Assembly (NCBI GenBank): GCA_934085585.1
Contig: CAKOHI010000006.1
Location: forward strand, 1-64,000
From: an uncultured Bacilli bacterium
GTDB lineage: Bacteria > Bacillota_I > Bacilli_A > RF39 > UBA660
Direction of reading: 5' to 3'
Length of the DNA: 64,000 nucleotides
The notes below the pieces were generated by a model. The model was not told the origin of the DNA. It saw only the letters and a list, made by a program, of their open reading frames with translations, and ran no database searches. The position numbers and the translations under genes were made by a program. How positions within the stretch are numbered: the first letter of the stretch is position 1; every line of letters starts with the position of its first letter. Shown in pieces: positions 50,991 to 59,607 of this stretch.

Positions 50991-53132
50991 CTACTCCTCT
51001 ATTAAAGATAAATTAACTCTTCCTTTGTCCTTATCTATTCCACAAACATATACAGTAATAATATCTCCAACTTTTAATATTTCACTCGGATGTTTTACAA
51101 AATTTTTACTCATTTTAGATATATGAACAAGTCCATCATCATGAAGTCCAATATCTACAAAAGCACCAAAAGCTGTAACATTTCTAACTACTCCTTCTAG
51201 ACTCATACCAATTTCTAAATCATCAATAGTTAATACATCACTTCGTAAACTTACCTTTTTTAATTCATCTCTCGGATCTATTACCCCATTAACTAAATTA
51301 TTTTTAATCATTTCCCATTTTTCTTCAGAAATATCAAATTTATTCTTTAACTCTTCAAACTTAATTTTATCAAGAGCCTCTTGCATTTGTTTTGTACCTA
51401 CTAGACTAGCATCTATATTTTTATCATTTAATATCTTACTAACTAATTCATAATCTTCTGGATGGATATTAGTTTTATCAAATGGATTATTTCCAAAAAT
51501 TCTTAAAAATCCAGCAGATTGTTGAAACATCAATTCATCCATTCCCGCTACTTTTTTTAGATCTTCTCTTGATTTAAATACTCCATTTTTCTTTTTATAT
51601 TCTTGCATTTTACCAATAACTTTTTTATTTAATCCAGATACATATCCAAGTATACTATCACTTGCATTATTTAAATTTACTCCGACTTCATTAACAACTT
51701 TACTAACAACAAATCCTAATTCTTCATCAAGCTCTTTTTGTTTTAAATCATGTTGATATAAACCAACCCCAATACTCTTTGGATCAATCTTAACAAGTTC
51801 TGATAAAGCATCTTGAAGTCTTCTTCCTATACTAACTGCACTTCTTTGTTCAACAGAATAATCTGGGAATTCTTTTTTAGCCAAACTACTCGCCGAATAA
51901 ACACTAGCACCAGCTTCACTTACAATAATATATTTAACATCTAGATTATATTTTTTTATTAAGTTTGCCACAAACATCTCACTTTCACGAGAAGCTGTAC
52001 CATTTCCAATAGCTATTATTTTAATATTATGTTTTTGTATTAATGCAAGCATTATTTTTTCAGCCATATCAACTTCTTTTTTTGGTTCATGTGGATAAAT
52101 TACTCCGATTTCTAAAACTTCTCCAACTTCGCTTAATACAGCTAATTTACAACCGGTTCTAAAAGCAGGATCAAAACCAAGAACCACACTACCTTTAATC
52201 GGTGGTGTTAATAATAAATTCTCCAAATTATTACCGAATTCATTTATTCCAAATTCACTTGCTTTATCGTATAATTCTGCTTTTATATCCCTTTCTAATG
52301 ATGGCTCCAATAATCTTTTCCAAGCATCAAGAATAAATATTTTCATATCTTCAACTAATGGTGATTTTTTTCCACCAATTATTTCATCTTCTAAATATTT
52401 AATTACATCATCTTTTGAAACACTTAAAGAATATGTTACAACTTTTTCTTTATCTGCTCTAGCTAATGCCAATATTTGATGTGGCTTAATACTAGTTATC
52501 TTACATTCAAAATCATAATATATTTCATAAGTTTTATTTTCATCTTTAGCATCTTTTTTTATCTTACCTTTTACTAATCCATTATACCAATAATAATTTC
52601 TAATATATTTTCTAAATTTAGGTCTATCACTAATCCAATCAGCAATTATATAACCAGCATTAGTTATTGCATCATCAATACTTTTAACATTTTCATTAAT
52701 AAAAGACTTTGCTATTTCTTCTCTACTCTTATTAGGTAAACTCATTATTATTTTAGCTAAAGGTTCTAACCCTAATTTTATTGCTTCAGTACCTTTAGTC
52801 TTTCTTTTTTCTTTAAATGGTGCATAAATATCTTCCACTTCACTTAATTTATTTGCATCATTTATTGCTTTTACTATTTCTTCTGTAAGCATTCCCTTTT
52901 CATCAATTAATCTTTTTACATCTTCTTTTCTATTTTCTAAATTAACCATATAATTATATTCAGTTTCAATTAATCGAAGCTCATCTTCATTTAAATTACC
53001 AGTTACTTCTTTTCTATATCTAGCCATGAAAGGAATTGTTGCTCCTTCACTTAACATATTTATAACATTTTTTATTTGATAATCTTTCAAATTTATTTTA
53101 TTACTAACTTTCTTTATTACTTCTTCATTCAT
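50991..53132 (-). CDS. tex: Tex-family S1 RNA-binding transcription accessory protein
   Basis: 713 residues, normal length. Tex N-terminal helical region, YqgF-like RNase H fold (GSVVLGFDPAFRTGCKLAV), helix-hairpin-helix pair (VGVNLNNASDSILGYVSGLN; FKSREDLKKVAGM) and a C-terminal S1 domain (GMSLEGVVRNVTAFGAFVDIG). Tex binds nucleic acid and affects transcription and stress tolerance; its exact role in Bacilli is open. An extended -10 (TGG-TATAAT) just upstream follows the preceding gene's terminator. Confidence 0.96.
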   Translation of the reverse strand: MNEEVIKKVSNKINLKDYQIKNVINMLSEGATIPFMARYRKEVTGNLNEDELRLIETEYNYMVNLENRKEDVKRLIDEKGMLTEEIVKAINDANKLSEVEDIYAPFKEKRKTKGTEAIKLGLEPLAKIIMSLPNKSREEIAKSFINENVKSIDDAITNAGYIIADWISDRPKFRKYIRNYYWYNGLVKGKIKKDAKDENKTYEIYYDFECKITSIKPHQILALARADKEKVVTYSLSVSKDDVIKYLEDEIIGGKKSPLVEDMKIFILDAWKRLLEPSLERDIKAELYDKASEFGINEFGNNLENLLLTPPIKGSVVLGFDPAFRTGCKLAVLSEVGEVLEIGVIYPHEPKKEVDMAEKIMLALIQKHNIKIIAIGNGTASRESEMFVANLIKKYNLDVKYIIVSEAGASVYSASSLAKKEFPDYSVEQRSAVSIGRRLQDALSELVKIDPKSIGVGLYQHDLKQKELDEELGFVVSKVVNEVGVNLNNASDSILGYVSGLNKKVIGKMQEYKKKNGVFKSREDLKKVAGMDELMFQQSAGFLRIFGNNPFDKTNIHPEDYELVSKILNDKNIDASLVGTKQMQEALDKIKFEELKNKFDISEEKWEMIKNNLVNGVIDPRDELKKVSLRSDVLTIDDLEIGMSLEGVVRNVTAFGAFVDIGLHDDGLVHISKMSKNFVKHPSEILKVGDIITVYVCGIDKDKGRVNLSLIEE

Positions 53133-53154
53133 TTTTATACCTCAATTCTTTTTT

Positions 53155-53163
53155 ATTATACCA
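53155..53163 (-). promoter_or_regulatory. Extended -10 promoter of tex
   Basis: Minus strand TGG-TATAAT (TATAAT at 53155-53160), about 23 bp before the tex ATG. The -35 region lies in the upstream terminator and is poor. Confidence 0.5.
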
Positions 53164-53190
53164 AAAAAACATGGATAACACCATGTTTTT
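53163..53190 (-). terminator. Terminator of the 241-aa gene
   Basis: Minus strand AAAAACATGG-TGTTAT-CCATGTTTTTTT, 13 bp after the stop codon. Confidence 0.8.
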
Positions 53191-53202
53191 CATTAAATAA
53201 CA

Positions 53203-53928
53203 CTATTTTCTTGTTCTTTTTAGTTGTTCTTCTAGACGTTCTTCATATGGTTTATACTCTTCTTTTTCTTTTTCTAAATCACATAATTTACAAAGCCCTA
53301 GTCTTACCATATCATACAAAGTTTCACTAGATAATATCTTATCTCCATTAATACTTTCCTTTGAATCTTGTCTTATAAAATATCCCTTTTCTAAATCTAC
53401 AACCGGACTAATTAATAAGTCTCCATTTAAACTATCCTTTAAAGGTTTAGAAAATTTAGCCAAAACTCCTAATATTGGAATGCTTTTATTTTGACTTGGA
53501 AAATAATTATCTCTTAATTTATGCCATAAAGTTAATAATTCAACATTTTCTTTTGGTATATCAGTATTATTCCATAAACAATTTAAATATAATCCAACAT
53601 TATCATAATCTTTAATTATTGTGGCTACAAAATCAGAATAACTAATATTTTTCTTCTTTAATAATTCACTAACTGGTAAATACAAAAAATCATCTAGATT
53701 AGCAATAAAATTAAAATTTGCATCCCTAAAAAACACTTTACCATCCACACCCAAGTAAACCAATAATTTAGTATTTTCACTTTTTCCATTTTCATTTTTA
53801 ATAACAGAAATAGGACCAAAATACATTTCTTGTTTTACTTGAAAATCTTTTCCCCATATTTTACTTAAAACATAACTTATACTCACCAAATAAGTAGTAT
53901 CATTATTTACATATTTAAAACATTTCAT
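53203..53928 (-). CDS. Hypothetical protein, 241 aa
   Basis: Not recognised. Soluble, with beta-rich first half (TKLLVYLGVDGKVFFRDANF) and helical second half; the C-terminus is a charged helix (EEYKPYEERLEEQLKRTRK). No TM segment or catalytic motif. Strong ribosome site GGGGGAG and a good promoter (53953-53981) show that it is expressed as a single gene with its own terminator. Confidence 0.65.
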   Translation of the reverse strand: MKCFKYVNNDTTYLVSISYVLSKIWGKDFQVKQEMYFGPISVIKNENGKSENTKLLVYLGVDGKVFFRDANFNFIANLDDFLYLPVSELLKKKNISYSDFVATIIKDYDNVGLYLNCLWNNTDIPKENVELLTLWHKLRDNYFPSQNKSIPILGVLAKFSKPLKDSLNGDLLISPVVDLEKGYFIRQDSKESINGDKILSSETLYDMVRLGLCKLCDLEKEKEEYKPYEERLEEQLKRTRK

Positions 53929-53952
53929 ACAATCTCCCCCAATTAGATATAT

Positions 53953-53981
53953 ATTATATATATTTTTTTACATAAAGTCAA
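53953..53981 (-). promoter_or_regulatory. Promoter of the 241-aa gene
   Basis: Minus strand TTGACT (53976-53981), 17-bp spacer, TATAAT (53953-53958). Confidence 0.75.
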
Positions 53982-53982
53982 G

Positions 53983-54006
53983 AAAAAAAGCACATTTCTG
54001 TGTTTT
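53983..54006 (-). terminator. Terminator after the small NPNTG-tail gene
   Basis: Minus strand AAAACACA-GAAA-TGTG(C)TTTTTTT, directly at the stop codon of the 59-aa frame. Confidence 0.6.
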
Positions 54007-54184
54007 AAATTCTTTTAAAAATTTTCTTTTTTCTATTAAAAACAAATATAATACTAGCCATCATTATTAACAATAAAGTTCCAGTCACTGGAGCAAAGAA
54101 ACCAGTATTTGGATTTTCAATTCCTATATTTAATGATAATAAACAGCCACAATTATTTATGTCCAGTATAATAAAGTCTTTCAT
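54005..54184 (-). CDS. Possible small surface/membrane protein with sorting-signal-like tail
   Basis: 59 codons from an ATG at 54184, overlapping the end of the gene at 54153 by 32 bp in another frame. The product ends in NPNTG, a hydrophobic stretch (about residues 29-49) and RKKKIFKRI: the order motif, membrane helix, positive tail of sortase substrates, although NPNTG is not a classical LPXTG. There is no clear ribosome site, so translation would depend on coupling with the upstream gene. A terminator follows at once. It may instead be the preserved 3' end of a longer lost gene. Confidence 0.4.
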   Translation of the reverse strand: MKDFIILDINNCGCLLSLNIGIENPNTGFFAPVTGTLLLIMMASIIFVFNRKKKIFKRI

Positions 54185-54380
54185 TTAAAATATTAGCAAC
54201 ATAATCAATTTCATCATAATCTTCATCATCTATATCAGCATCATCTAAATACTTATCTATAAGTAATAATACTTCAGATAACATTTTACATTTACTTACA
54301 TCAATATTACATTTATTTAAAACACTAATTTCATAATCATTTACATAAATATTTTCTCCATACTTCTTTAGTTCATCCAT
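54153..54380 (-). CDS. Small acidic hypothetical protein, 75 aa
   Basis: Acidic (pI low), with DDADIDDEDYDEIDYVANIL near the C-terminus and two cysteines. Ribosome site GGAGAAT. No known family. The next frame (54005-54184) overlaps its end and shares its terminator. Confidence 0.55.
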   Translation of the reverse strand: MDELKKYGENIYVNDYEISVLNKCNIDVSKCKMLSEVLLLIDKYLDDADIDDEDYDEIDYVANILNERLYYTGHK

Positions 54381-54433
54381 TATAATTCTCCATTTCCAAT
54401 TATATTTTATAACAACAAATAAATTTCTTCAAG

Positions 54434-54458
54434 AAAAAAAGTACACACTAATGTGTAC
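54434..54458 (-). terminator. Terminator of hsp20
   Basis: Minus strand GTACACA-TTAG-TGTGTAC followed by seven T. Confidence 0.88.
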
Positions 54459-54466
54459 CCAAAATA

Positions 54467-54841
54467 CTATTTTACTTCAATATATCTTTTATTTTTATCT
54501 TCATCAACTTTAGAAACACTAATTGTTAATATTCCATCTTTAAATTCTGCTTCCATAGTTTCTTCATCGATATCTTCTAGATGGAAACTTCTTTCAAGTC
54601 TACCATACATCTTACGTTCTCTATGTAAATAATTTTTATTATCTTCATGTTTTTCATGGTGTTCTGCTTTAATAACAATATTTCCTTTATTACATTCAAC
54701 TTTTATATCTTTTTTATCATATCCAGGAACATCCATTTCTATAAACACTTTATTATCTTTTTCAAAGATATCGCATTTCATCTTATTTTCCTTTTCTAAA
54801 TCACTCAACATATCATCAAAAAACATTCTGCTTGGTAACAT
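54467..54841 (-). CDS. Small heat-shock protein (Hsp20/alpha-crystallin)
   Basis: 124 residues from the ATG at 54841; two ATGs 9-12 bases upstream sit too close to AAAGGA. Alpha-crystallin domain (about 25-120): VFIEMDVPGYDKKDIKV, the arm HEDNKNYLHRERKMYGRLERSF, and the conserved AEFKDGILTISV (A-x-x-x-G-I-L motif). A holdase chaperone. The promoter is overlapped by a CIRCE-like operator, so HrcA control is expected. Confidence 0.93.
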   Translation of the reverse strand: MLPSRMFFDDMLSDLEKENKMKCDIFEKDNKVFIEMDVPGYDKKDIKVECNKGNIVIKAEHHEKHEDNKNYLHRERKMYGRLERSFHLEDIDEETMEAEFKDGILTISVSKVDEDKNKRYIEVK

Positions 54842-54937
54842 AAATATCATCATCCTTTCATATTTAATATTTTCAAATTCTTTATGTTTATACTTTGAAA
54901 ATGTTTTTATTTGTTAATCTCTTTAATTAACACTATC

Positions 54938-54966
54938 ATTATATTACCTATGTTAGCACTTGTCAA
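54938..54966 (-). promoter_or_regulatory. Consensus promoter of hsp20
   Basis: Minus strand TTGACA (54961-54966), 17-bp spacer, TATAAT (54938-54943). The leader to the ATG is about 90 nt. Confidence 0.85.
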
Positions 54967-54979
54967 GTATAAGTGCTAA
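54953..54979. promoter_or_regulatory. CIRCE-like HrcA operator
   Basis: TTAGCACTT-N9-AAGTGCTAA, a perfect 9-9-9 inverted repeat differing from the consensus TTAGCACTC-N9-GAGTGCTAA only at the inner base of each arm. It covers the -35 of the hsp20 promoter. Confidence 0.88.
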
Positions 54980-55012
54980 TATTCACAAAACTTTCACATT
55001 TACTTATCTATA

Positions 55013-57487
55013 TTACTCTACAACTACATAATTATTTACTTTATCATTAAGAAAATCATAATTAATCCAAACAATAGCATTCTTTGTATTATTATCCCAA
55101 ACATTCCAACTTAAATACATCTTATCATCTATTATTATTGGTATCAAATAAGAATTAAAATTTTCATAATTTATTTCTTCTTTTATATTTTCTACATCAC
55201 CATAATCAATATTAAATAAGTTTTTAAATTCATTATAATACTTTGATTTATCAACATTTACGTAATCAAGCATAGGTCTTATTAAAAATGTAAATTTTTT
55301 ATCATTTAAATAATCTTCACCATTATGTTTTTTATATAAATCTATTAAAATATCCATTAAATAACCCGTAGATTTATATGTAGCATCTAATGAAGTCGTA
55401 TCATTTAAAGCATCAATTACTTTTGAAACTATTTTCTCATCATTAAATTCTTCATATAAAGTTTTAATAAAATAATTATCATCTTTAAAATACCATTCAT
55501 CCACATTTTTAGTTTTATAAATATATTCTAAAGTTTCCAAATAATATGTTCCAAAATTATAGGAAGTTACATTTTTAGTAAAATATTTTGAAGTAAAAGC
55601 TTCAGCTCCAGATTCAACAATATAATTAGTGTAAGGCATATTTACATAATCACACCCATCTGGGATATTAGGTATTGCCTCATAAACATCAATTTTATTA
55701 TTACATTTATATAATATTGTACTTACACTATTACTAATTGAATAATCAACAAAATGAACAAGTTCATGATAAATAACTCTATTTTCATCAGTTACAAAAT
55801 CAATTCTAGTATTAAAATCTTGATATGTTCCATCCGCCTTGCCATTATGTAAAATATCTGCTTTATGAATATTTAAATATCCAAGTTTATGTAAAAAATA
55901 AAATTCATCAAGAAAATCTTTTTTATCTACAATAATTTCAAATAAATCATAAACTTCTTTTTTATAGTTAAGTAACATTTTATTATTTTCTATTATATAA
56001 GCATATTTTTTAAATAATTTTTCATTTTTATTTATCTTAAATTCAATATCTTTTAAATTATATTTACTTATTATTTCATCTATATCAATATTAAAATCAA
56101 AATTAAAATCTAATCTCTTTTTATTATTACCAAGTTTTACTATATAAGTCTTATATAATGATTCTAATATTATTTCATCTTTATTAAAATTTATATTTAC
56201 AAAAGCATCATCTACTAATTTTTTACCATCTTTATATAAATAATGTTCATTAACATTTTTAGATATATCACAATAATTATTATCACAATAAATATTATAC
56301 AAATTATCTTCTATAATCTTTAAATCTTTATCTAGAAATGAAGAATTATAATTTACATAATCATAACCACTATAAACATTATCAGCTATATAACTTATAC
56401 TTATATCTTCTGAAATATCTATTTGTTTTAAATTTTTATTATAATATTCATAAGTTGATCCATCTCCGAGCAAATCAAGTGATGCCGCTACTTTAATATA
56501 ATCTCCTTCTAAAGTAATTTCTCCACCAACAATTTCTTTATCTTTATAAAATAATATATAATTTTCTTCATCAATACCTAATATTGCATCATCAAATAAC
56601 ATTTTATAAGCATACATACATTTATCAACAACTATATTATTTTTATTATCTTTTAATTTATATCCTTTATCACATGTATCCTTACTCATTATATATCGAT
56701 TATTTATTTTAGTATTATCTTTATAAATAATATCATCTTCAATATATAAAACATTATCTTTATACATAAATGTATTATAATCCATATAACTTTCATTTTC
56801 ATAAGTTATATCTTCATATAAAATTTGTTTACGTTTTGCATCAAACAAATAGCCTTTATTATCTTTAGTAAATCTAAAATAATTTACGTTACCATTATTA
56901 CTATAAGAAGCAGAGTTTTCAAAATTATCCCACAATACCTTTTTTTCTTTTAAATCAACTATTACACTCTTACTATCTTTTTGATAAGAATTAATAAATA
57001 ATAAGTCATTTCCAAACTCTGCGGTATATTCAAATTCTCCTGTAAAATCTAAAAGATAAACTTTATTCATATCATTATCATACACACAATTATCAACTAA
57101 AATATATTTATTATCATAAGAACTTTTAACATGTGTTCCAATTGCTAATTCATTTCCATTTTTATCAATTATTCTTTTTATATTTTTATTAGTTACAAGT
57201 ATATATTTTTCATTAATAATTTCATAATAAGAATACGAATCTGGATATTCACTAATTATATTATTATTAAAATCATATATTACTAACTTTTCCCCTTCAT
57301 CTTTAACATAAAAATTCTCTCCAACTTTTACATTAATGTTATTTAAAGTAATAATACGCTCTATTCCAAGGCCTTTATCTTCATTTGTATTTACATTCTT
57401 ATTAAATATAATATAAACTATTACACTAATACATATCACAAATAACACTAAAATACTAATTACTAATCTTTTTTTATTCTTTTTCAT
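55013..57487 (-). CDS. Membrane-anchored HExxH metallopeptidase-like protein
   Basis: 824 residues. N-terminal TM (about 8-27), then 450 residues of repeated short beta segments with Tyr/Asp/Asn (a propeller-like arrangement, e.g. NKYILVDNCVYDNDMNKVYL), then a C-terminal domain with HELVH at 574-578 and ESGAEAF about 40 residues on, the usual spacing for a gluzincin third ligand. The active domain faces outside. I do not recognise a named family. Monocistronic; base composition like its neighbours. Confidence 0.7.
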   Translation of the reverse strand: MKKNKKRLVISILVLFVICISVIVYIIFNKNVNTNEDKGLGIERIITLNNINVKVGENFYVKDEGEKLVIYDFNNNIISEYPDSYSYYEIINEKYILVTNKNIKRIIDKNGNELAIGTHVKSSYDNKYILVDNCVYDNDMNKVYLLDFTGEFEYTAEFGNDLLFINSYQKDSKSVIVDLKEKKVLWDNFENSASYSNNGNVNYFRFTKDNKGYLFDAKRKQILYEDITYENESYMDYNTFMYKDNVLYIEDDIIYKDNTKINNRYIMSKDTCDKGYKLKDNKNNIVVDKCMYAYKMLFDDAILGIDEENYILFYKDKEIVGGEITLEGDYIKVAASLDLLGDGSTYEYYNKNLKQIDISEDISISYIADNVYSGYDYVNYNSSFLDKDLKIIEDNLYNIYCDNNYCDISKNVNEHYLYKDGKKLVDDAFVNINFNKDEIILESLYKTYIVKLGNNKKRLDFNFDFNIDIDEIISKYNLKDIEFKINKNEKLFKKYAYIIENNKMLLNYKKEVYDLFEIIVDKKDFLDEFYFLHKLGYLNIHKADILHNGKADGTYQDFNTRIDFVTDENRVIYHELVHFVDYSISNSVSTILYKCNNKIDVYEAIPNIPDGCDYVNMPYTNYIVESGAEAFTSKYFTKNVTSYNFGTYYLETLEYIYKTKNVDEWYFKDDNYFIKTLYEEFNDEKIVSKVIDALNDTTSLDATYKSTGYLMDILIDLYKKHNGEDYLNDKKFTFLIRPMLDYVNVDKSKYYNEFKNLFNIDYGDVENIKEEINYENFNSYLIPIIIDDKMYLSWNVWDNNTKNAIVWINYDFLNDKVNNYVVVE

Positions 57488-57572
57488 ATTATCAAGATCT
57501 CCATATAATTAATTTTAATAAATCATAAATAATCAACATTATTATTACCATATTTTTTTAGCTCATTCATAA

Positions 57573-58415
57573 CTACATTTCTTTTTTATAAACTAAAAAA
57601 TCAATCTTCTTTACTCCGACTTTTCCACACAATATTTTTTCTTTAACTGCCTCTTCCCAAATTATTAAATCACTTAAACAAACTTCATCAGAAACTAAAA
57701 TTTCCAATATTACTTTATAAAAGTTCTTTATATTAACTAAAGTTACATTAGAATAAAATATTTCATCATGCTCCTTAATTGCATTTTCCACACAACTAAT
57801 AACTTTTTTACTTCTATCATTTTGTCCCTTTAACATTATTACATTATCAATGATTATATTAATCCCTTTAAAAAATATCAAAACAGCACCATATAAACTT
57901 CCCAACAAATCAAAAACTGGAATAAAACTACCCAGAACAACAAAGAAAAATAATGAAATTGCAATTATAGCATCATAATAAGTACTATGAGTCATATCCA
58001 TTAATATTTCACTTTGTACACTTTTGGCATATCTAAATAAAGTATTAGCCCAAACTAATAATGAACAAGAAAAAACAATCAAACATAATAAAATTTTCAA
58101 ATCAATAAATGTATACTTTAAAAAGAAAGCTTTGACAAAAATAAATACACCTAAAAAGCACAAAAGTAAACCATAAAAAATCATTGAAAACATCGGAGCA
58201 TTTCCATATCCAAATGGTGCTTTTCTACTTGCTCTTCTTCCTCTAACAACAGATGCCCCAAATCCTAAAAAGTCATTACTCATATTGCACAATGAATAAT
58301 ACCCACTTACAACTAGTGAATATGAATTAAAAACAAGTCCACTATAAATTTTTGCTAATACCACCAAAGAATTAATCAAAATATTTACAACTGTAATTCT
58401 TCTTTCTATTCTCAT
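57573..58415 (-). CDS. Cation diffusion facilitator-like membrane protein with altered metal site
   Basis: 280 residues, six TM segments and a C-terminal ferredoxin-like domain, as in CDF transporters; the loop RRASRKAPFGYGNAPM matches the usual HP(Y/F)GHGR.E. The TM2 metal motif (Asp-x-x-His/Asp-Ser-x-x-Asp) reads SGYYSLCN, so the ligands are replaced by Ser, Tyr and Asn, while TM5 keeps a His and Asp (DMTHSTYYD). It may move another ion or have lost transport. It is 8 bp downstream of the nitroreductase gene. Confidence 0.75.
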   Translation of the reverse strand: MRIERRITVVNILINSLVVLAKIYSGLVFNSYSLVVSGYYSLCNMSNDFLGFGASVVRGRRASRKAPFGYGNAPMFSMIFYGLLLCFLGVFIFVKAFFLKYTFIDLKILLCLIVFSCSLLVWANTLFRYAKSVQSEILMDMTHSTYYDAIIAISLFFFVVLGSFIPVFDLLGSLYGAVLIFFKGINIIIDNVIMLKGQNDRSKKVISCVENAIKEHDEIFYSNVTLVNIKNFYKVILEILVSDEVCLSDLIIWEEAVKEKILCGKVGVKKIDFLVYKKEM

Positions 58416-58423
58416 AAATACCC

Positions 58424-58945
58424 CTAATCAAATATAATATAATCTTCTTTTCTAGGACTTGGCGGAGGTAAAATCATATCTCTATATCCTAAAACTACAT
58501 TACCAATGCCAACATAATTATCACTTAATCCCCATTTATTCATTAATTTTTTTCCAAATTCAGTTTGAAAAGTTTCATAAGCTCTATGTACCCAACAACT
58601 ATCAACATTTAAACTAAAAGCAGCATTTATTATATTTGATATAACAGCACTACCATCCTCTTTATATGTACTTACATTTTTATTTGCAAAAACAATAATT
58701 AATGTCGGAGCATGATAAAATGGATTTAGTCCTGGTTTATTTACAAAACTTCCATTAACTTTAGCAATTTCTTCAATTAACTCTTTATTTTGAACAACAA
58801 CGATTTTAGCACTTTGCATATTTTTACCAGAAGGTGCATAAGTACCACACTTTAATATTTCATTTAATATATCTTTAGGAATCTGTTCATCTTTAAATTT
58901 TCTAATACTTCTTCGTTCACACAAAATTTTTGTTACTTCATTCAC
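58424..58945 (-). CDS. Nitroreductase family protein
   Basis: 173 residues from a GTG at 58945 with GGAG upstream; nearer ATGs overlap that site, so the exact start is uncertain by a few codons. FMN-binding pattern ERRSIRKFKDEQIP, APSGKNMQSAKIVVV and the late GNVVLGY. The active site is typical of NAD(P)H:FMN oxidoreductases reducing nitro- or quinone-like compounds. Substrate unknown. Confidence 0.88.
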   Translation of the reverse strand: MNEVTKILCERRSIRKFKDEQIPKDILNEILKCGTYAPSGKNMQSAKIVVVQNKELIEEIAKVNGSFVNKPGLNPFYHAPTLIIVFANKNVSTYKEDGSAVISNIINAAFSLNVDSCWVHRAYETFQTEFGKKLMNKWGLSDNYVGIGNVVLGYRDMILPPPSPRKEDYIIFD

Positions 58946-58997
58946 CAAAATCATCTCCATACAATATAATAATAACATATTTTTTGCATTTAGGGTA

Positions 58998-59026
58998 TTG
59001 CTTTTATAAAAAAAATTTGATAAGAT
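58998..59026 (+). promoter_or_regulatory. Promoter of tRNA-His
   Basis: TTGCTT (58998-59003), 17-bp spacer, TAAGAT (59021-59026), 17 bp before the tRNA. Confidence 0.5.
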
Positions 59027-59043
59027 AAGTTATGCAAAGACAT

Positions 59044-59120
59044 GGTGCAATTGGTGAAGTGGTTAACACGCCGGATTGTGGCTCCGGTATGCAAGGGTTC
59101 GATTCCCTTATTGTGCCCCA
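59044..59120 (+). tRNA. tRNA-His(GUG)
   Basis: A 77-nt cloverleaf with the extra G at position -1 opposite C73, characteristic of tRNA-His; acceptor GGTGCAAT/ATTGTGCC, anticodon GTG in TTGTGGC, T-arm GGTTCGATTCC, encoded CCA. Confidence 0.97.
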
Positions 59121-59130
59121 TTAAGAATTT

Positions 59131-59159
59131 AAAAAGCAGGTATTTCTACTTGCTTTTTT
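59131..59159. terminator. Bidirectional terminator between tRNA-His and the ASCH gene
   Basis: AAAAAGCAGGTA-TTTC-TACTTGCTTTTTT (one G-T pair), overlapping the ASCH stop codon. Confidence 0.8.
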
Positions 59160-59532
59160 CATATTCAAAATTCCATATTCCAAGTTTACCTTTAGCTTTA
59201 ATTGGTTGAATAGTTTGAACATCTTCTAAAATCCAAGCATAACGCCCAACTTCATATACTCCACATTTATATTCCATTTCATTATTTTTTTTAACACTTT
59301 CAATAAATTCATTAGTCATATAAACACAATCTACTAATCTACATTTACAAATAATTTCACCGTACATTGGATTAATCAACGTACTTAATGGATCATTTTT
59401 ATAATCTTTACTCAAGCTAGCATGAATAAATAACTCACCTCGATAATTTGTTTTAAAACTTCTTGTTTCATAACATTTATACCCATCTTTAATTAAACTA
59501 GCATATGGTTCTTTTATACTTAATACTTTCAT
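59146..59532 (-). CDS. ASCH-domain protein
   Basis: 128 residues. The ASCH beta-barrel pattern is visible: VLSIKEPYASLIKDGYKCYETRS at the start (W/R-like KxxExR motif as KCYETRS), YRGELFIHAS, and WILEDVQTIQPIKAKGKLGIW at the end, common in YqfB-like and PUA-related members. RNA binding or a cytidine-derivative amidase activity are both known in the superfamily. Role here unknown. Confidence 0.88.
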   Translation of the reverse strand: MKVLSIKEPYASLIKDGYKCYETRSFKTNYRGELFIHASLSKDYKNDPLSTLINPMYGEIICKCRLVDCVYMTNEFIESVKKNNEMEYKCGVYEVGRYAWILEDVQTIQPIKAKGKLGIWNFEYEKSK

Positions 59533-59607
59533 TTTATCACCTAAAGTTAATATAACATAGATTGTATATAATAGACAAATAAAACCAAAATAATAATGGT
59601 GAAATCT

